Below are positions 15,596-23,402 of a stretch of DNA of 64,000 nt, piece by piece (the first letter of the stretch is position 1; the number at the start of each line of letters is the position of its first letter). The notes under the pieces are model-generated. The model was not told the origin of the DNA. It was given only the letters and a program-made list of their open reading frames with translations, and searched no databases. Source of the stretch: UM-FILTER-40-17 sp032251335 (GTDB taxonomy: Bacteria; Bacteroidota; Bacteroidia; Flavobacteriales; Flavobacteriaceae). A program made the translations under genes and the position numbers. The DNA lies in the NCBI GenBank assembly GCA_032251335.1, contig JAVVDW010000015.1:1-64000 (forward strand), read 5' to 3'.

Positions 15596-18500
15596 ATGTG
15601 TAAACTCAAACTTTTATTTTTTGCACTTACGCTCTCGGTTTTCAATATGGCATTTTCGCAAACTAAATTAGTTTCCGGAACCGTAACCGATGACACCGGA
15701 GCGCCGGTACCGGGTGCAACTGTATTGGTAGTTGGTACTACGAGAGGAACTTCTACCGATTTTGATGGAAAATACACCATCGAAGCATCCCCAACAGAGC
15801 AACTGTCTTTCTCTTTTGTGGGACTGTCCACTCAAACCATTACTGTTGGGAATCAAACGGTTATCAATGTTACGCTACTGCCTTCGGCAGAAGCACTTGC
15901 TGAGGTGGTCGTGACTGGTTACTCTAGTCAGTCAACTAGGGATATTACCGGTTCCGTTGCGGTCATCAAGAGTGAGGATTTGCTTTCTACTTCTCCCAAC
16001 ACACTTGAGCAAGCCCTTCAAGGACAGGCTTCGGGCGTCGTGGTCAACGTGGAAGGCGGCCCGGGCGGTAATGCGGCAATCCGTATCCGAGGTTTCGGAA
16101 CCATCAACGCCAATGACCCCTTGTTTATCATTGACGGCACGCCGACAAATTTGGGGTTGAACGCCATCAACCCGAACGACATCGAATCTATCCAGATTTT
16201 GAAGGATGCATCTTCGGCTTCCATTTACGGCAACCGTGCTGCTAACGGGGTCGTCTTGATTACGACCAAAGGGGGTAAAAAGAACCAAAAAGTTACCTTT
16301 AACGGTAATGTACATGTGAGTGTGGATTATGTGCCAAGCACTCGTTTCCCGGAATTGGCCAACCCAACCCAATGGGCAAATTCTGTTTGGCAAGCCTCTA
16401 TCAATGATACGGGCACCACGCCAAACCACCCACAGTTAGGAAACGGGCCAACCCCTGTCATTCCTGTTTATTTGAGGCCGACGGGAGCATCATCTGGCGT
16501 AGACGAAAGCCAATACGATTTTTTGACCAACCGGATTACCCGATCCAATCCAAACGGCACCAATTGGTTTGATGAATTTTTTAACACCCAGACTAGCAGG
16601 AGTTATGATATGTCTGCCTCCGGAGGGAGCGAGCATGCTAATTTCTTTATGTCATTGAGTGCCGTGGAACAGAACGGTGTGGCAAAATTTACTGACTTCG
16701 AGCGTTATACCATTAGAACCAATTCTAATTTTGACATTACGGATAAAATCAGGATGGGAGAAAACCTTACCGTTTCCTATTCGGACAGAATTAGTGCAGT
16801 AGGGTTGCAAGGCGCTGAAGGCTCTATTGCCAACCTGCTTCGAATTAACCCAATTATCCCTGTCTATGACGTTGGCGGTAACTTTGCCGGCTCGGGCGTT
16901 GGTGGTGGTGTTGGAAATGCCGATAACCCGATTGCGCAGGCTTTTCGGAACAAAGACAACCACAACCTCACTTTTAGGGCATTTGGCAATGCTTTTGTGG
17001 AAATTGAGCCCATCAAAAACCTGAAATTGCGGACTAACCTTGGGGTTGACTTAAATTCTTTCAACTCCTCTGCTTTTACCCCTTTCGGACCTGAAGGAGA
17101 AACCGCTGTGGTAAATACACTGACAGAATTTAATTCGTTTGAACGCGTATTCACTTGGTACAACACAGCCACCTATAAATATGTGTTGAACGAAAAACAT
17201 GTTTTTGAAGGCTTGTTCGGTACAGAGTTCAACAAAAGAAACGTTCGTTTTTTTAGTGCAACCCGAAACGGGTTTTTGTTTAACGACCCGCTCAATACAC
17301 GTGTGTTAGACTTGGGAACTACTAACATCAATAACTCAGGAAATGCCGTCAAAACATCCTACTATTCCGTTTTTGGAAAATTAGACTACAAGTTTGATGA
17401 CAAATATTTGGTGTCTGGAACTGTACGTTTTGACTCTTCTTCTAAATTTACTAAAGACAACCGTTCTGACACTTTTATTGCATTCAGTGGTGGATGGAGA
17501 ATCTCCAATGAAGCGTTTTTAAAAGACTCCAAAGTTATCAATGACTTGATGATTAAAGGTGGCTATGGTGAAATTGGAAACGACGGCAGTATTTCTGCGA
17601 CAGCTATCTCAGATATTTTCAGTCCAAATCTGGACTTTAATGCTTCTCCAACAGGGCCAAATAATCTCGCTGTTGGTAATGGCCTGACCGGTACTTTGGG
17701 AAATGAAGATTTGACATGGGAAACCACCACAACCATTAATGTGGGTTTTTCTGCCAGAATATTTGAAAACATTACCATTGATTTTGAATATTATGATTCG
17801 GAAACTGAAGATATGCTATTGGCTGTTCCCCTCGACCCAACCGTGTTTGGTTTTGTGAATACCATTAACCGAAACTTCGGTCAAATGTCCAACAAGGGGT
17901 TTGACATATCAGCCGGTTATTCCAACCAAACTGCCGGTGGTTTTAAATATAATATCAACGCCAATTTGTCTCATTATGATAATAACGTTGACTTTTTGGA
18001 TCCTACCAATCTGGACAGTTTTATCGACGGAGGCCAATTCAGGACACACCAACCTAACCGCACGCAGGCTGGACATCCATTGGCTTCATTCTTTGGAAAG
18101 AAATTCTTAGGAATCGGTTCGGATGGTCGCATGCAGTTTGCGGATACCAACGGTGATGGAGAATTTGACAACGATGACCAAACCTTTATCGGCAATCCGC
18201 ACCCCAACTTTACTTTTGGATTGAATTTCTCCGGTAGTTGGAAAAATTTCGATTTCTCCATGCTTTGGCAGGGATCTGTTGGTAATGACATTTACAATTT
18301 TAATAAATTCTTTACTGACTTTAATACCTTTCCCGGTGGGAAAAGTGTCAAATTTGCCACACAAGACCCCAGTTTGCCTAATTTGACTAATGATGTCGAT
18401 ATAATTAATCTTGAATCTTTCCAATCCGATTATTTTATTGAGGATGGCTCTTATGCAAGGATGAAAAATATTCAAATTGGATATACTTTGCCCAAAAATC

Positions 18501-18712
18501 TTACAGATAGATTAGGTATAGATCTTCAAACAGTAAGGTTCTACGGACAAGGTATCAACCTCATTACCATAGCCGGATATAGCGGATTAGATCCCGAAGT
18601 CAGCTTAACAGACTTTAGCGGTGCTCAGGGATCAAACCTAACTTTGGGCGTTGATTCTGGAGCTTATCCCATTACGCGCTCATTGGTTTTTGGTGTAGAT
18701 ATTTCATTTTAA
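15596..18712 (+). CDS. SusC/RagA-type TonB-dependent outer-membrane transporter
   Basis: The 1038-residue protein imports oligosaccharides through the outer membrane with energy from TonB. A signal peptide ends at about residue 21 (MAFSQ). Next come a carboxypeptidase-regulatory-like domain (about 25-105, GTVTDDTGAPVPGATV), the linker ALAEVVVTGY, the plug (QALQGQASGVVV, RIRGFGTINANDPLFIIDG, SIYGNRAANGVVLITTK) and a beta-barrel ending in the aromatic C-terminus VFGVDISF. The SusD partner follows after 11 bases. Together with the GH26 lipoprotein upstream this suggests uptake of mannan-derived or related oligosaccharides. The substrate cannot be read from the transporter itself. Confidence 0.96.
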   Translation: MCKLKLLFFALTLSVFNMAFSQTKLVSGTVTDDTGAPVPGATVLVVGTTRGTSTDFDGKYTIEASPTEQLSFSFVGLSTQTITVGNQTVINVTLLPSAEALAEVVVTGYSSQSTRDITGSVAVIKSEDLLSTSPNTLEQALQGQASGVVVNVEGGPGGNAAIRIRGFGTINANDPLFIIDGTPTNLGLNAINPNDIESIQILKDASSASIYGNRAANGVVLITTKGGKKNQKVTFNGNVHVSVDYVPSTRFPELANPTQWANSVWQASINDTGTTPNHPQLGNGPTPVIPVYLRPTGASSGVDESQYDFLTNRITRSNPNGTNWFDEFFNTQTSRSYDMSASGGSEHANFFMSLSAVEQNGVAKFTDFERYTIRTNSNFDITDKIRMGENLTVSYSDRISAVGLQGAEGSIANLLRINPIIPVYDVGGNFAGSGVGGGVGNADNPIAQAFRNKDNHNLTFRAFGNAFVEIEPIKNLKLRTNLGVDLNSFNSSAFTPFGPEGETAVVNTLTEFNSFERVFTWYNTATYKYVLNEKHVFEGLFGTEFNKRNVRFFSATRNGFLFNDPLNTRVLDLGTTNINNSGNAVKTSYYSVFGKLDYKFDDKYLVSGTVRFDSSSKFTKDNRSDTFIAFSGGWRISNEAFLKDSKVINDLMIKGGYGEIGNDGSISATAISDIFSPNLDFNASPTGPNNLAVGNGLTGTLGNEDLTWETTTTINVGFSARIFENITIDFEYYDSETEDMLLAVPLDPTVFGFVNTINRNFGQMSNKGFDISAGYSNQTAGGFKYNINANLSHYDNNVDFLDPTNLDSFIDGGQFRTHQPNRTQAGHPLASFFGKKFLGIGSDGRMQFADTNGDGEFDNDDQTFIGNPHPNFTFGLNFSGSWKNFDFSMLWQGSVGNDIYNFNKFFTDFNTFPGGKSVKFATQDPSLPNLTNDVDIINLESFQSDYFIEDGSYARMKNIQIGYTLPKNLTDRLGIDLQTVRFYGQGINLITIAGYSGLDPEVSLTDFSGAQGSNLTLGVDSGAYPITRSLVFGVDISF

Positions 18713-18723
18713 AAATAACAACT

Positions 18724-20421
18724 ATGAAAAAATTAAGTAAATATTTTTTAATTTCAACAGTCATTGCTCTTTCTGGTTGTTCTCAGGAAGTGGACATACC
18801 CATTGAAGGGGCAATCGCTAGCAGTAGTGTACCGTCTAATGCGGCTTTTATCGAAACTTTGGTGGTTTCAGCTTACGCCATTTTGGACGGCAATTTGAAC
18901 AACACAAACCCGTGGTTTCAGGCCCCATCCAACTGGATTTATGGAGAAGTAGCTGCAGACGCAGCCTACAAAGGCAGTGACCCGGGTGACCAGCAAGAAA
19001 TTGCCGCACTTCAACGATGGAGATCGCAAACGACTGGAGAAAGTTTTGACCGAAAATGGCGTGCCGTTTTCGAGGGAATAAGGAGATGCAATGTGGCTAT
19101 TAAGGCCGTTAACACCGGTTTGGAAACAGCTACAATCACTCCTGAGCAGGGTGCTTCATTTCTAGGTGAATTACGTTTTTTAAGAGCCCATTACCATTTT
19201 GAAGCCAAAAAATTGTGGGGGAATGTTCCCTTTATAGATGAGACCGTCACCGAAAGCGTCAGCAATATGGGTGTGGACGTATGGACACCAATAGAAGTGG
19301 ATTTCCAGTTTGCGATAGATAACTTATCAGATGAGGCCGTTCGTTTTGGAGGTGCCACTTCTTGGTCTGCCAAAGCTTACAAAGCAAAAGCACATATGTA
19401 TCAAGATGAGTTTACACAAGCCAAACCGCTTTTGGAAGATGTTATCAACAACGGCCCTTATAATTTAACGGCCAATTTTCACGATAATTTTAATTTGGCT
19501 ACAAACGACAATATTGAAACCGTCTTTGCCGTGCAATACAGCGTGAATGACGCCAGCAACGGTTCGAGCAATGGCAATTGGGGAGACGTGCTTAATTTTC
19601 CGCATAATAGCCCGGTGGGCGGTGGATGTTGCGGTTTCTTTTTGCCTTCGCAAAACTTGGTAAACGCTTATAAAACAGATGCTAACGGGCTTCCATTATT
19701 CGATACTTTTAATGATGACCCTATCGTGACCTCTGATAAGGCACTCCCTGCTTCAGCAGACTTCACACCTTATCAGGGAAATTTAGACCCACGTTTAGAT
19801 TGGACAGTCGGTCGAAGAGGTATTCCTTTTCACGATTGGGGCGTTTTTCCCGGTAGCCCATGGATTAGAGATCCCTCAACCGGAGCCTATGTGGCAAAGA
19901 AAATGGTTCACTTCAAATCTCAACAAGAGGAAAATGCAGCCAGTAATTCATGGACTTCTAGCGTAAATGTTGTCCAAACAAACATTATTCGCTTCGCCGA
20001 AGTCTTGTTGTGGAGAGCCGAAGTAGCCGTTGAAGAAGGCGATCTCGGCACTGCGCTTACCATGGTCAATAGCGTACGTACACGCGCGGCCAATCCCGCA
20101 GGATTTGTTAAAACCGATAGTGGTGATGATGCGGCAAATTACGTAATAAATACCTATAGTAATTTCCCTGACGCCGATTTTGCACGTAAAGCAGTTTATT
20201 TTGAACAAAGACTGGAGCTCGCCCTTGAAGGTCACCGTTTCTTCGAACTCGTTCGCCAAGGAAGGGCAGCCCAAGTACTGAACGATTACGTAGCCGTTGA
20301 GGCCACACGTCAACCTGAGTTAGCGGGGGCTACTTTTCAACCTTTTGCTGAGTTGTTTCCAATACCCCAAAATGCTATTGATTTAAGTCAAGGCGTTTTA
20401 CAGCAAAACCCCGGATACTAA
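18724..20421 (+). CDS. SusD/RagB-family surface lipoprotein
   Basis: The 565-residue lipoprotein is the substrate-binding lid of the SusC transporter. It has a signal peptide with lipobox and Cys19 (ALSGC). N-terminal tetratricopeptide-like helices include FLGELRFLRAHYHFEAKKLWGNVPFI, of which the LRAHYHF core is typical. The C-terminal segment has RFAEVLLWRAEVAVEEGD, ALEGHRFFELVRQG and the ending LFPIPQNAID, all SusD hallmarks. It is 11 bases downstream of susC and is followed by a strong terminator, so susCD form the core transcript. Confidence 0.96.
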   Translation: MKKLSKYFLISTVIALSGCSQEVDIPIEGAIASSSVPSNAAFIETLVVSAYAILDGNLNNTNPWFQAPSNWIYGEVAADAAYKGSDPGDQQEIAALQRWRSQTTGESFDRKWRAVFEGIRRCNVAIKAVNTGLETATITPEQGASFLGELRFLRAHYHFEAKKLWGNVPFIDETVTESVSNMGVDVWTPIEVDFQFAIDNLSDEAVRFGGATSWSAKAYKAKAHMYQDEFTQAKPLLEDVINNGPYNLTANFHDNFNLATNDNIETVFAVQYSVNDASNGSSNGNWGDVLNFPHNSPVGGGCCGFFLPSQNLVNAYKTDANGLPLFDTFNDDPIVTSDKALPASADFTPYQGNLDPRLDWTVGRRGIPFHDWGVFPGSPWIRDPSTGAYVAKKMVHFKSQQEENAASNSWTSSVNVVQTNIIRFAEVLLWRAEVAVEEGDLGTALTMVNSVRTRAANPAGFVKTDSGDDAANYVINTYSNFPDADFARKAVYFEQRLELALEGHRFFELVRQGRAAQVLNDYVAVEATRQPELAGATFQPFAELFPIPQNAIDLSQGVLQQNPGY

Positions 20422-20446
20422 ATGTAACCAACCTTAAACCCGAAAG

Positions 20447-20477
20447 GGGGCAGTATTTCCCTACTGCCCCTTTTTTT
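20447..20477 (+). terminator. Rho-independent terminator after susD
   Basis: GGGGCAGTA (20447-20455) pairs perfectly with TACTGCCCC (20462-20470) around a six-base loop, followed by seven T. It lies between susD and the creatininase-family gene, so downstream expression requires readthrough or a separate promoter. Confidence 0.9.
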
Positions 20478-20492
20478 ATCAAAACAAACATC

Positions 20493-21350
20493 ATGAAAGC
20501 TTTTTTATCTTTCTTAATTTTATTGCTATTTAGTCCCATATTTGGGCAGGAATTACCCGTTCGTTGGGATGAACTCACGGCGAGCGATTGGCCGGAGGCA
20601 CTCGAAAAATCTAACAGAACCATCATTTTACCCATAGGAATCCTGGAAAAACACGGGATGCACGCCCCTTTGGGTTCAGACCTGATCCACGCCAGAGAAT
20701 GGTCGCTTCGCGCTGCGCGCCAAGAATATGCCGTGGTGTTTCCCGATTATTTTTACGGTCAGATTTATGAAGCCAAACACCAACCTGGTACTTTTTCCTT
20801 ACCACCCAAGCTCGTTTGGGAAATGTTGCAAGCTACCTGCGACGAAATGCATCGAAACGGCTTCGAAAAAATCATCATCGTGAACGGTCACGGCGGTAAC
20901 CCGAACCTATTGCGCTATTTTGCACAATCTCAACTAGAGAAAAACAAGGGTTATGTGGTGTATTTTTACGACCCACAAACCGATGATGCTTTTGCCAAAG
21001 AAATCGCCGCATCCAGAAAGTCGGATGCTTCCTATGACATGCACGGCGGCGAGAGAGAAACCTCCAGTCTTTTGTACCTACGACCTGAATTGGTGAAACT
21101 AGACAGGGCCTCACAAGAATCCGGAAAAAATCAAAACCGATTAAACCTGCCAAATTTATACACCGGTATTTGGTGGTATGCCAGCTTCCCCAATCACTAT
21201 GCAGGTCAGGCAGAGACCGCCACGGCTGCTTTTGGCAAACTCATCACAGAACACCAGATAGAAACCCTGGTCAAGGCCATTAAAACGGTCAAATCTGACA
21301 GCAAATCGCTTCCGCTTCAAAATGCATTTTTTGAAGACAGCAAACATTAA
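20493..21350 (+). CDS. Secreted creatininase-family hydrolase
   Basis: The 285-residue protein has a signal peptide (1-19, ending PIFGQ) and a complete creatininase fold. The metal ligands are in place: Glu52 and His54 in LEKHG, Asp63 in LGSD (the 11-residue Glu-Asp spacing matches creatininase), His in VNGHGGN near residue 130, and Glu in HGGERETS. The family comprises Zn/Mn amidohydrolases acting on creatinine and other cyclic or modified amides. Export to the periplasm and position next to susCD make creatinine itself unlikely; the substrate may be a component released from the imported glycan. It is separated from susD by a terminator. Confidence 0.9.
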   Translation: MKAFLSFLILLLFSPIFGQELPVRWDELTASDWPEALEKSNRTIILPIGILEKHGMHAPLGSDLIHAREWSLRAARQEYAVVFPDYFYGQIYEAKHQPGTFSLPPKLVWEMLQATCDEMHRNGFEKIIIVNGHGGNPNLLRYFAQSQLEKNKGYVVYFYDPQTDDAFAKEIAASRKSDASYDMHGGERETSSLLYLRPELVKLDRASQESGKNQNRLNLPNLYTGIWWYASFPNHYAGQAETATAAFGKLITEHQIETLVKAIKTVKSDSKSLPLQNAFFEDSKH

Positions 21351-21372
21351 TCTGTATTTTATAAACTTTGTT

Positions 21373-21954
21373 ATGGGTAGAGATTTTAATATAAAAAAAT
21401 TGGCAGCACTCTCGGATGTTTCTGTTTCTACAGTCTCCAAGGCACTCTCAAACAGTTCTGAGATTAGTGATAAAACAAAACGCAAAGTTCAAAAACTTGC
21501 CAAACTTCACAATTATAAACCCAGCCGCTTGGCGCTCAATTTAAAAAGAGGAAATTGGAACACCCTAGGTGTTGTTATGCCAAAATTTCCAAATGAACGA
21601 CACATGGGTTTGTTGGTTCAGGTGGAGCGTGAAGCAGCAGAAAATGGCAGACAAGTATTGGTTACTTTTTTTGATGAAAAGGAAGTTTCGTTGGAACAAA
21701 AAATTAGAACGTTTTCAGAAGACGCTGCAATACAGATTGTTATTGTTTTGCATGAAGTAGATTTTGCATCACAAAAAGAACTTCAATCTAAATTTGAAAG
21801 TGAACTTTATCCTTCAGAAATTATTTTTGCGTCAGAAAGAAATGATTCTAAATTTCCGGGAAGTCATTTTCGTTTTTCATCTATAAAAGCATCACGAGAG
21901 GAAATCGCTTTTTTACAATCGTTGGTTTCGATAATGGGCGTATCTCCAACATAA
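21373..21954 (+). CDS. Short LacI-type DNA-binding protein
   Basis: The 193-residue protein (start ATG 21373, MGRDFNIKKLAALSDVS) has a full LacI helix-turn-helix (about 6-25, VSVSTVSKALSN) and hinge helix (NYKPSRLALNLK), then the first part of a periplasmic-binding-like domain (TLGVVMPKF onward). LacI regulators normally run to about 340 residues; here the ligand domain stops about halfway. A frame opening at 21322 overlaps the end of the creatininase gene and adds 17 residues atypical of the family. It may be a natural short repressor or a decayed one. It probably acts on the adjacent carbohydrate genes. Confidence 0.75.
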   Translation: MGRDFNIKKLAALSDVSVSTVSKALSNSSEISDKTKRKVQKLAKLHNYKPSRLALNLKRGNWNTLGVVMPKFPNERHMGLLVQVEREAAENGRQVLVTFFDEKEVSLEQKIRTFSEDAAIQIVIVLHEVDFASQKELQSKFESELYPSEIIFASERNDSKFPGSHFRFSSIKASREEIAFLQSLVSIMGVSPT

Positions 21955-22037
21955 AAAATCAGCAAACTGTTAAGCCTCATTCATATAAATTCCTATATTT
22001 ACCATTGAAAGTACACATACCACCTAATAATTAAACC

Positions 22038-22151
22038 ATGAAACACCCATGTAAAAAAATTCCACACAGGGGCATGATTATCCTAGGGCGTTCCAAGCCT
22101 GTGCTGAGCGCAGTCGAAGCATGACCATTGAAAATCAATAAATATAAACAG
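22038..22151 (+). repeat. Start-codon-abutting repeat, long unit (114 bp)
   Basis: The unit begins ATGAAACACCCATGT and ends AAATATAAACAG where the next unit's ATG starts. Compared with short units it has about 25 extra bases (CCTGTGCTGAGCGCAGTCGA and flanks). Its own ATG opens a 28-codon frame beginning M-K-H-P-C-K-K that stops in the GCATGACC segment. Confidence 0.9.
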
Positions 22152-22241
22152 ATGAAACACCCATGTAAAAAAAATTGCACACAGGAGCATGATTATTTAG
22201 GGTGTTCCATCTGACCGATGAAAAACAATAAAAATAAACAG
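22152..22241 (+). repeat. Start-codon-abutting repeat, short unit (90 bp)
   Basis: The second tandem unit runs from ATGAAACACCC to AAAAATAAACAG and ends exactly at the ATG of the TIM-barrel gene. It is nearly identical to the unit at 8415-8502. Its ATG opens a 20-codon frame beginning M-K-H-P-C-K-K. Confidence 0.9.
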
Positions 22242-23120
22242 ATGAAACAAAGAAGAGACTTTATCAAACAAACAGGAATGCTAGCCGCAGGTTTAGCGGT
22301 TGCACCTTCATTGGCCTTTTGCACTGATGCTAAAACTAAGGTTAGTCCAATTGGTATTCAGCTTTATACGCTTAGAGAAGAACTGAAAGGCGGTGTGCCC
22401 GCGGTCATTCAAAAAATTGCTGAGGCCGGCTACAAAGAGTTGGAAACCTTCGGCTATAACGAAGGTAAATATTTTGGACAAACAGTATCAGAATTTAAAA
22501 AACTTTTGGACGACCACGGTCTTTATTCGCCGAGCGGCCATTATATGCCTATAGATTTTTTAAAACCCGAAGGCACGATAGCGGATTTTAAATCGCTTGT
22601 AGAAGTGGGTCAAACCATGAATCATGAGCACATCATCATTCCTTGGTTGCCACCTGAAATGCGCACCAAAGAAGTCTTTGCGCCCTTGGCAGAAAAAATG
22701 AACAGGGCGGGGGAGTTGTGCAAATCTGCAGGTATGAAGTTGGCTTATCACAACCACGATTTTGAGTTTGAAACCATAGACGGTAAAACCATCATGGATA
22801 TGCTGATTCAAAATACTGAACCCGATTTGGTTGATTTTGAAATGGATATTTATTGGGTCGTCAGAGCAGGTTATGATCCTGTAAAAATGTTTACAGATTA
22901 TCCCGGCAGATTTACCTATTGGCATGTGAAAGACATGCATAAGTCAGATAACACCAAAAACACAGAAATTGGCAGTGGTACCATCAATTTTAAAGAGATT
23001 TTCGCAAACAGAGAATTGTCAGGTATTAAACACTACATCGTTGAACAAGAGAATTTTGACATGGATCCGTATCAGAGTATCAAACAAAGTTTTGATTATG
23101 TTCAAAATGATTTGATGTAA
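22242..23120 (+). CDS. Tat-exported sugar phosphate isomerase/epimerase-like TIM barrel
   Basis: The 292-residue protein has a twin-arginine signal (RRDFIK at residues 4-9) with a lipobox-like LAFC, Cys27, so it is probably a periplasmic lipoprotein. The rest is an AP-endonuclease-2/xylose-isomerase-like barrel: IGIQLYTLRE, YKELETFGY, LAYHNHDFEFE, VDFEMDIYWV, WHVKDMH and IVEQE supply the usual Glu/His/Asp metal ligands. Such exported barrels often sit near polysaccharide loci, which fits here. I chose the ATG at 22242, directly after the repeat unit. The in-frame ATG at 22218 lies inside the repeat and would put eight repeat-derived residues before the Tat motif. Confidence 0.9.
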   Translation: MKQRRDFIKQTGMLAAGLAVAPSLAFCTDAKTKVSPIGIQLYTLREELKGGVPAVIQKIAEAGYKELETFGYNEGKYFGQTVSEFKKLLDDHGLYSPSGHYMPIDFLKPEGTIADFKSLVEVGQTMNHEHIIIPWLPPEMRTKEVFAPLAEKMNRAGELCKSAGMKLAYHNHDFEFETIDGKTIMDMLIQNTEPDLVDFEMDIYWVVRAGYDPVKMFTDYPGRFTYWHVKDMHKSDNTKNTEIGSGTINFKEIFANRELSGIKHYIVEQENFDMDPYQSIKQSFDYVQNDLM

Positions 23121-23145
23121 ATTTCGATTTTTTTAGAAAAATAGT

Positions 23146-23175
23146 TTGCGGACATCAAAAACTCAATTATATTTG
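23146..23175 (+). promoter_or_regulatory. Promoter of tRNA-Val
   Basis: TTG at 23146-23148 and TATATTTG at 23168-23175 are 19 bases apart, the ideal flavobacterial spacing. The tRNA begins 16 bases later. Confidence 0.8.
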
Positions 23176-23191
23176 CATCCGCATTTGCAGG

Positions 23192-23266
23192 GGGCAATTA
23201 GCTCAGCTGGTTCAGAGCACCTCGTTTACACCGAGGGGGTCGGGGGTTCGAACCCCTCATTGCCCA
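23192..23266 (+). tRNA. tRNA-Val (anticodon TAC)
   Basis: The acceptor stem GGGCAAT pairs with ATTGCCC. The anticodon stem CCTCG/CGAGG encloses TTTACAC with anticodon TAC. The T arm GGGGGTTCGAACCCC is standard. CCA is not encoded. Confidence 0.96.
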
Positions 23267-23270
23267 CCCA

Positions 23271-23301
23271 AAAAAACCATCCCGTTTCGGGGTGGTTTTT
23301 T
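23271..23301 (+). terminator. Terminator after tRNA-Val
   Basis: AACCATCCC at 23275-23283 pairs with GGGGTGGTT at 23289-23297 (one G-T pair) around a five-base loop, followed by a T-run. Confidence 0.85.
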
Positions 23302-23374
23302 GTTTTTAAAGACAATCCCCGACGTTTTAAAAAACATTCTCATTTTCTTAACAGCATTTGTTAATTGTATCTAC

Positions 23375-23382
23375 TACTTTTG
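23375..23382 (+). promoter_or_regulatory. Candidate -7 element of the old yellow enzyme gene
   Basis: TACTTTTG matches TAnnTTTG 20 bases before the chosen ATG at 23403. A TTG at 23358-23360 is only 14 bases upstream, shorter than usual. Confidence 0.45.
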
Positions 23383-23402
23383 TATATACAAATATTATAA
23401 TT

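Noticed and set aside
22038..22241. Tandem repeats as a CRISPR array
   Set aside because: There are only two units, of unequal length and with no unique spacers, and units also occur singly upstream of other genes.
23146..23364. 72-codon open frame through tRNA-Val
   Set aside because: It crosses the tRNA and its terminator; the translated sequence is only the tRNA read as protein.
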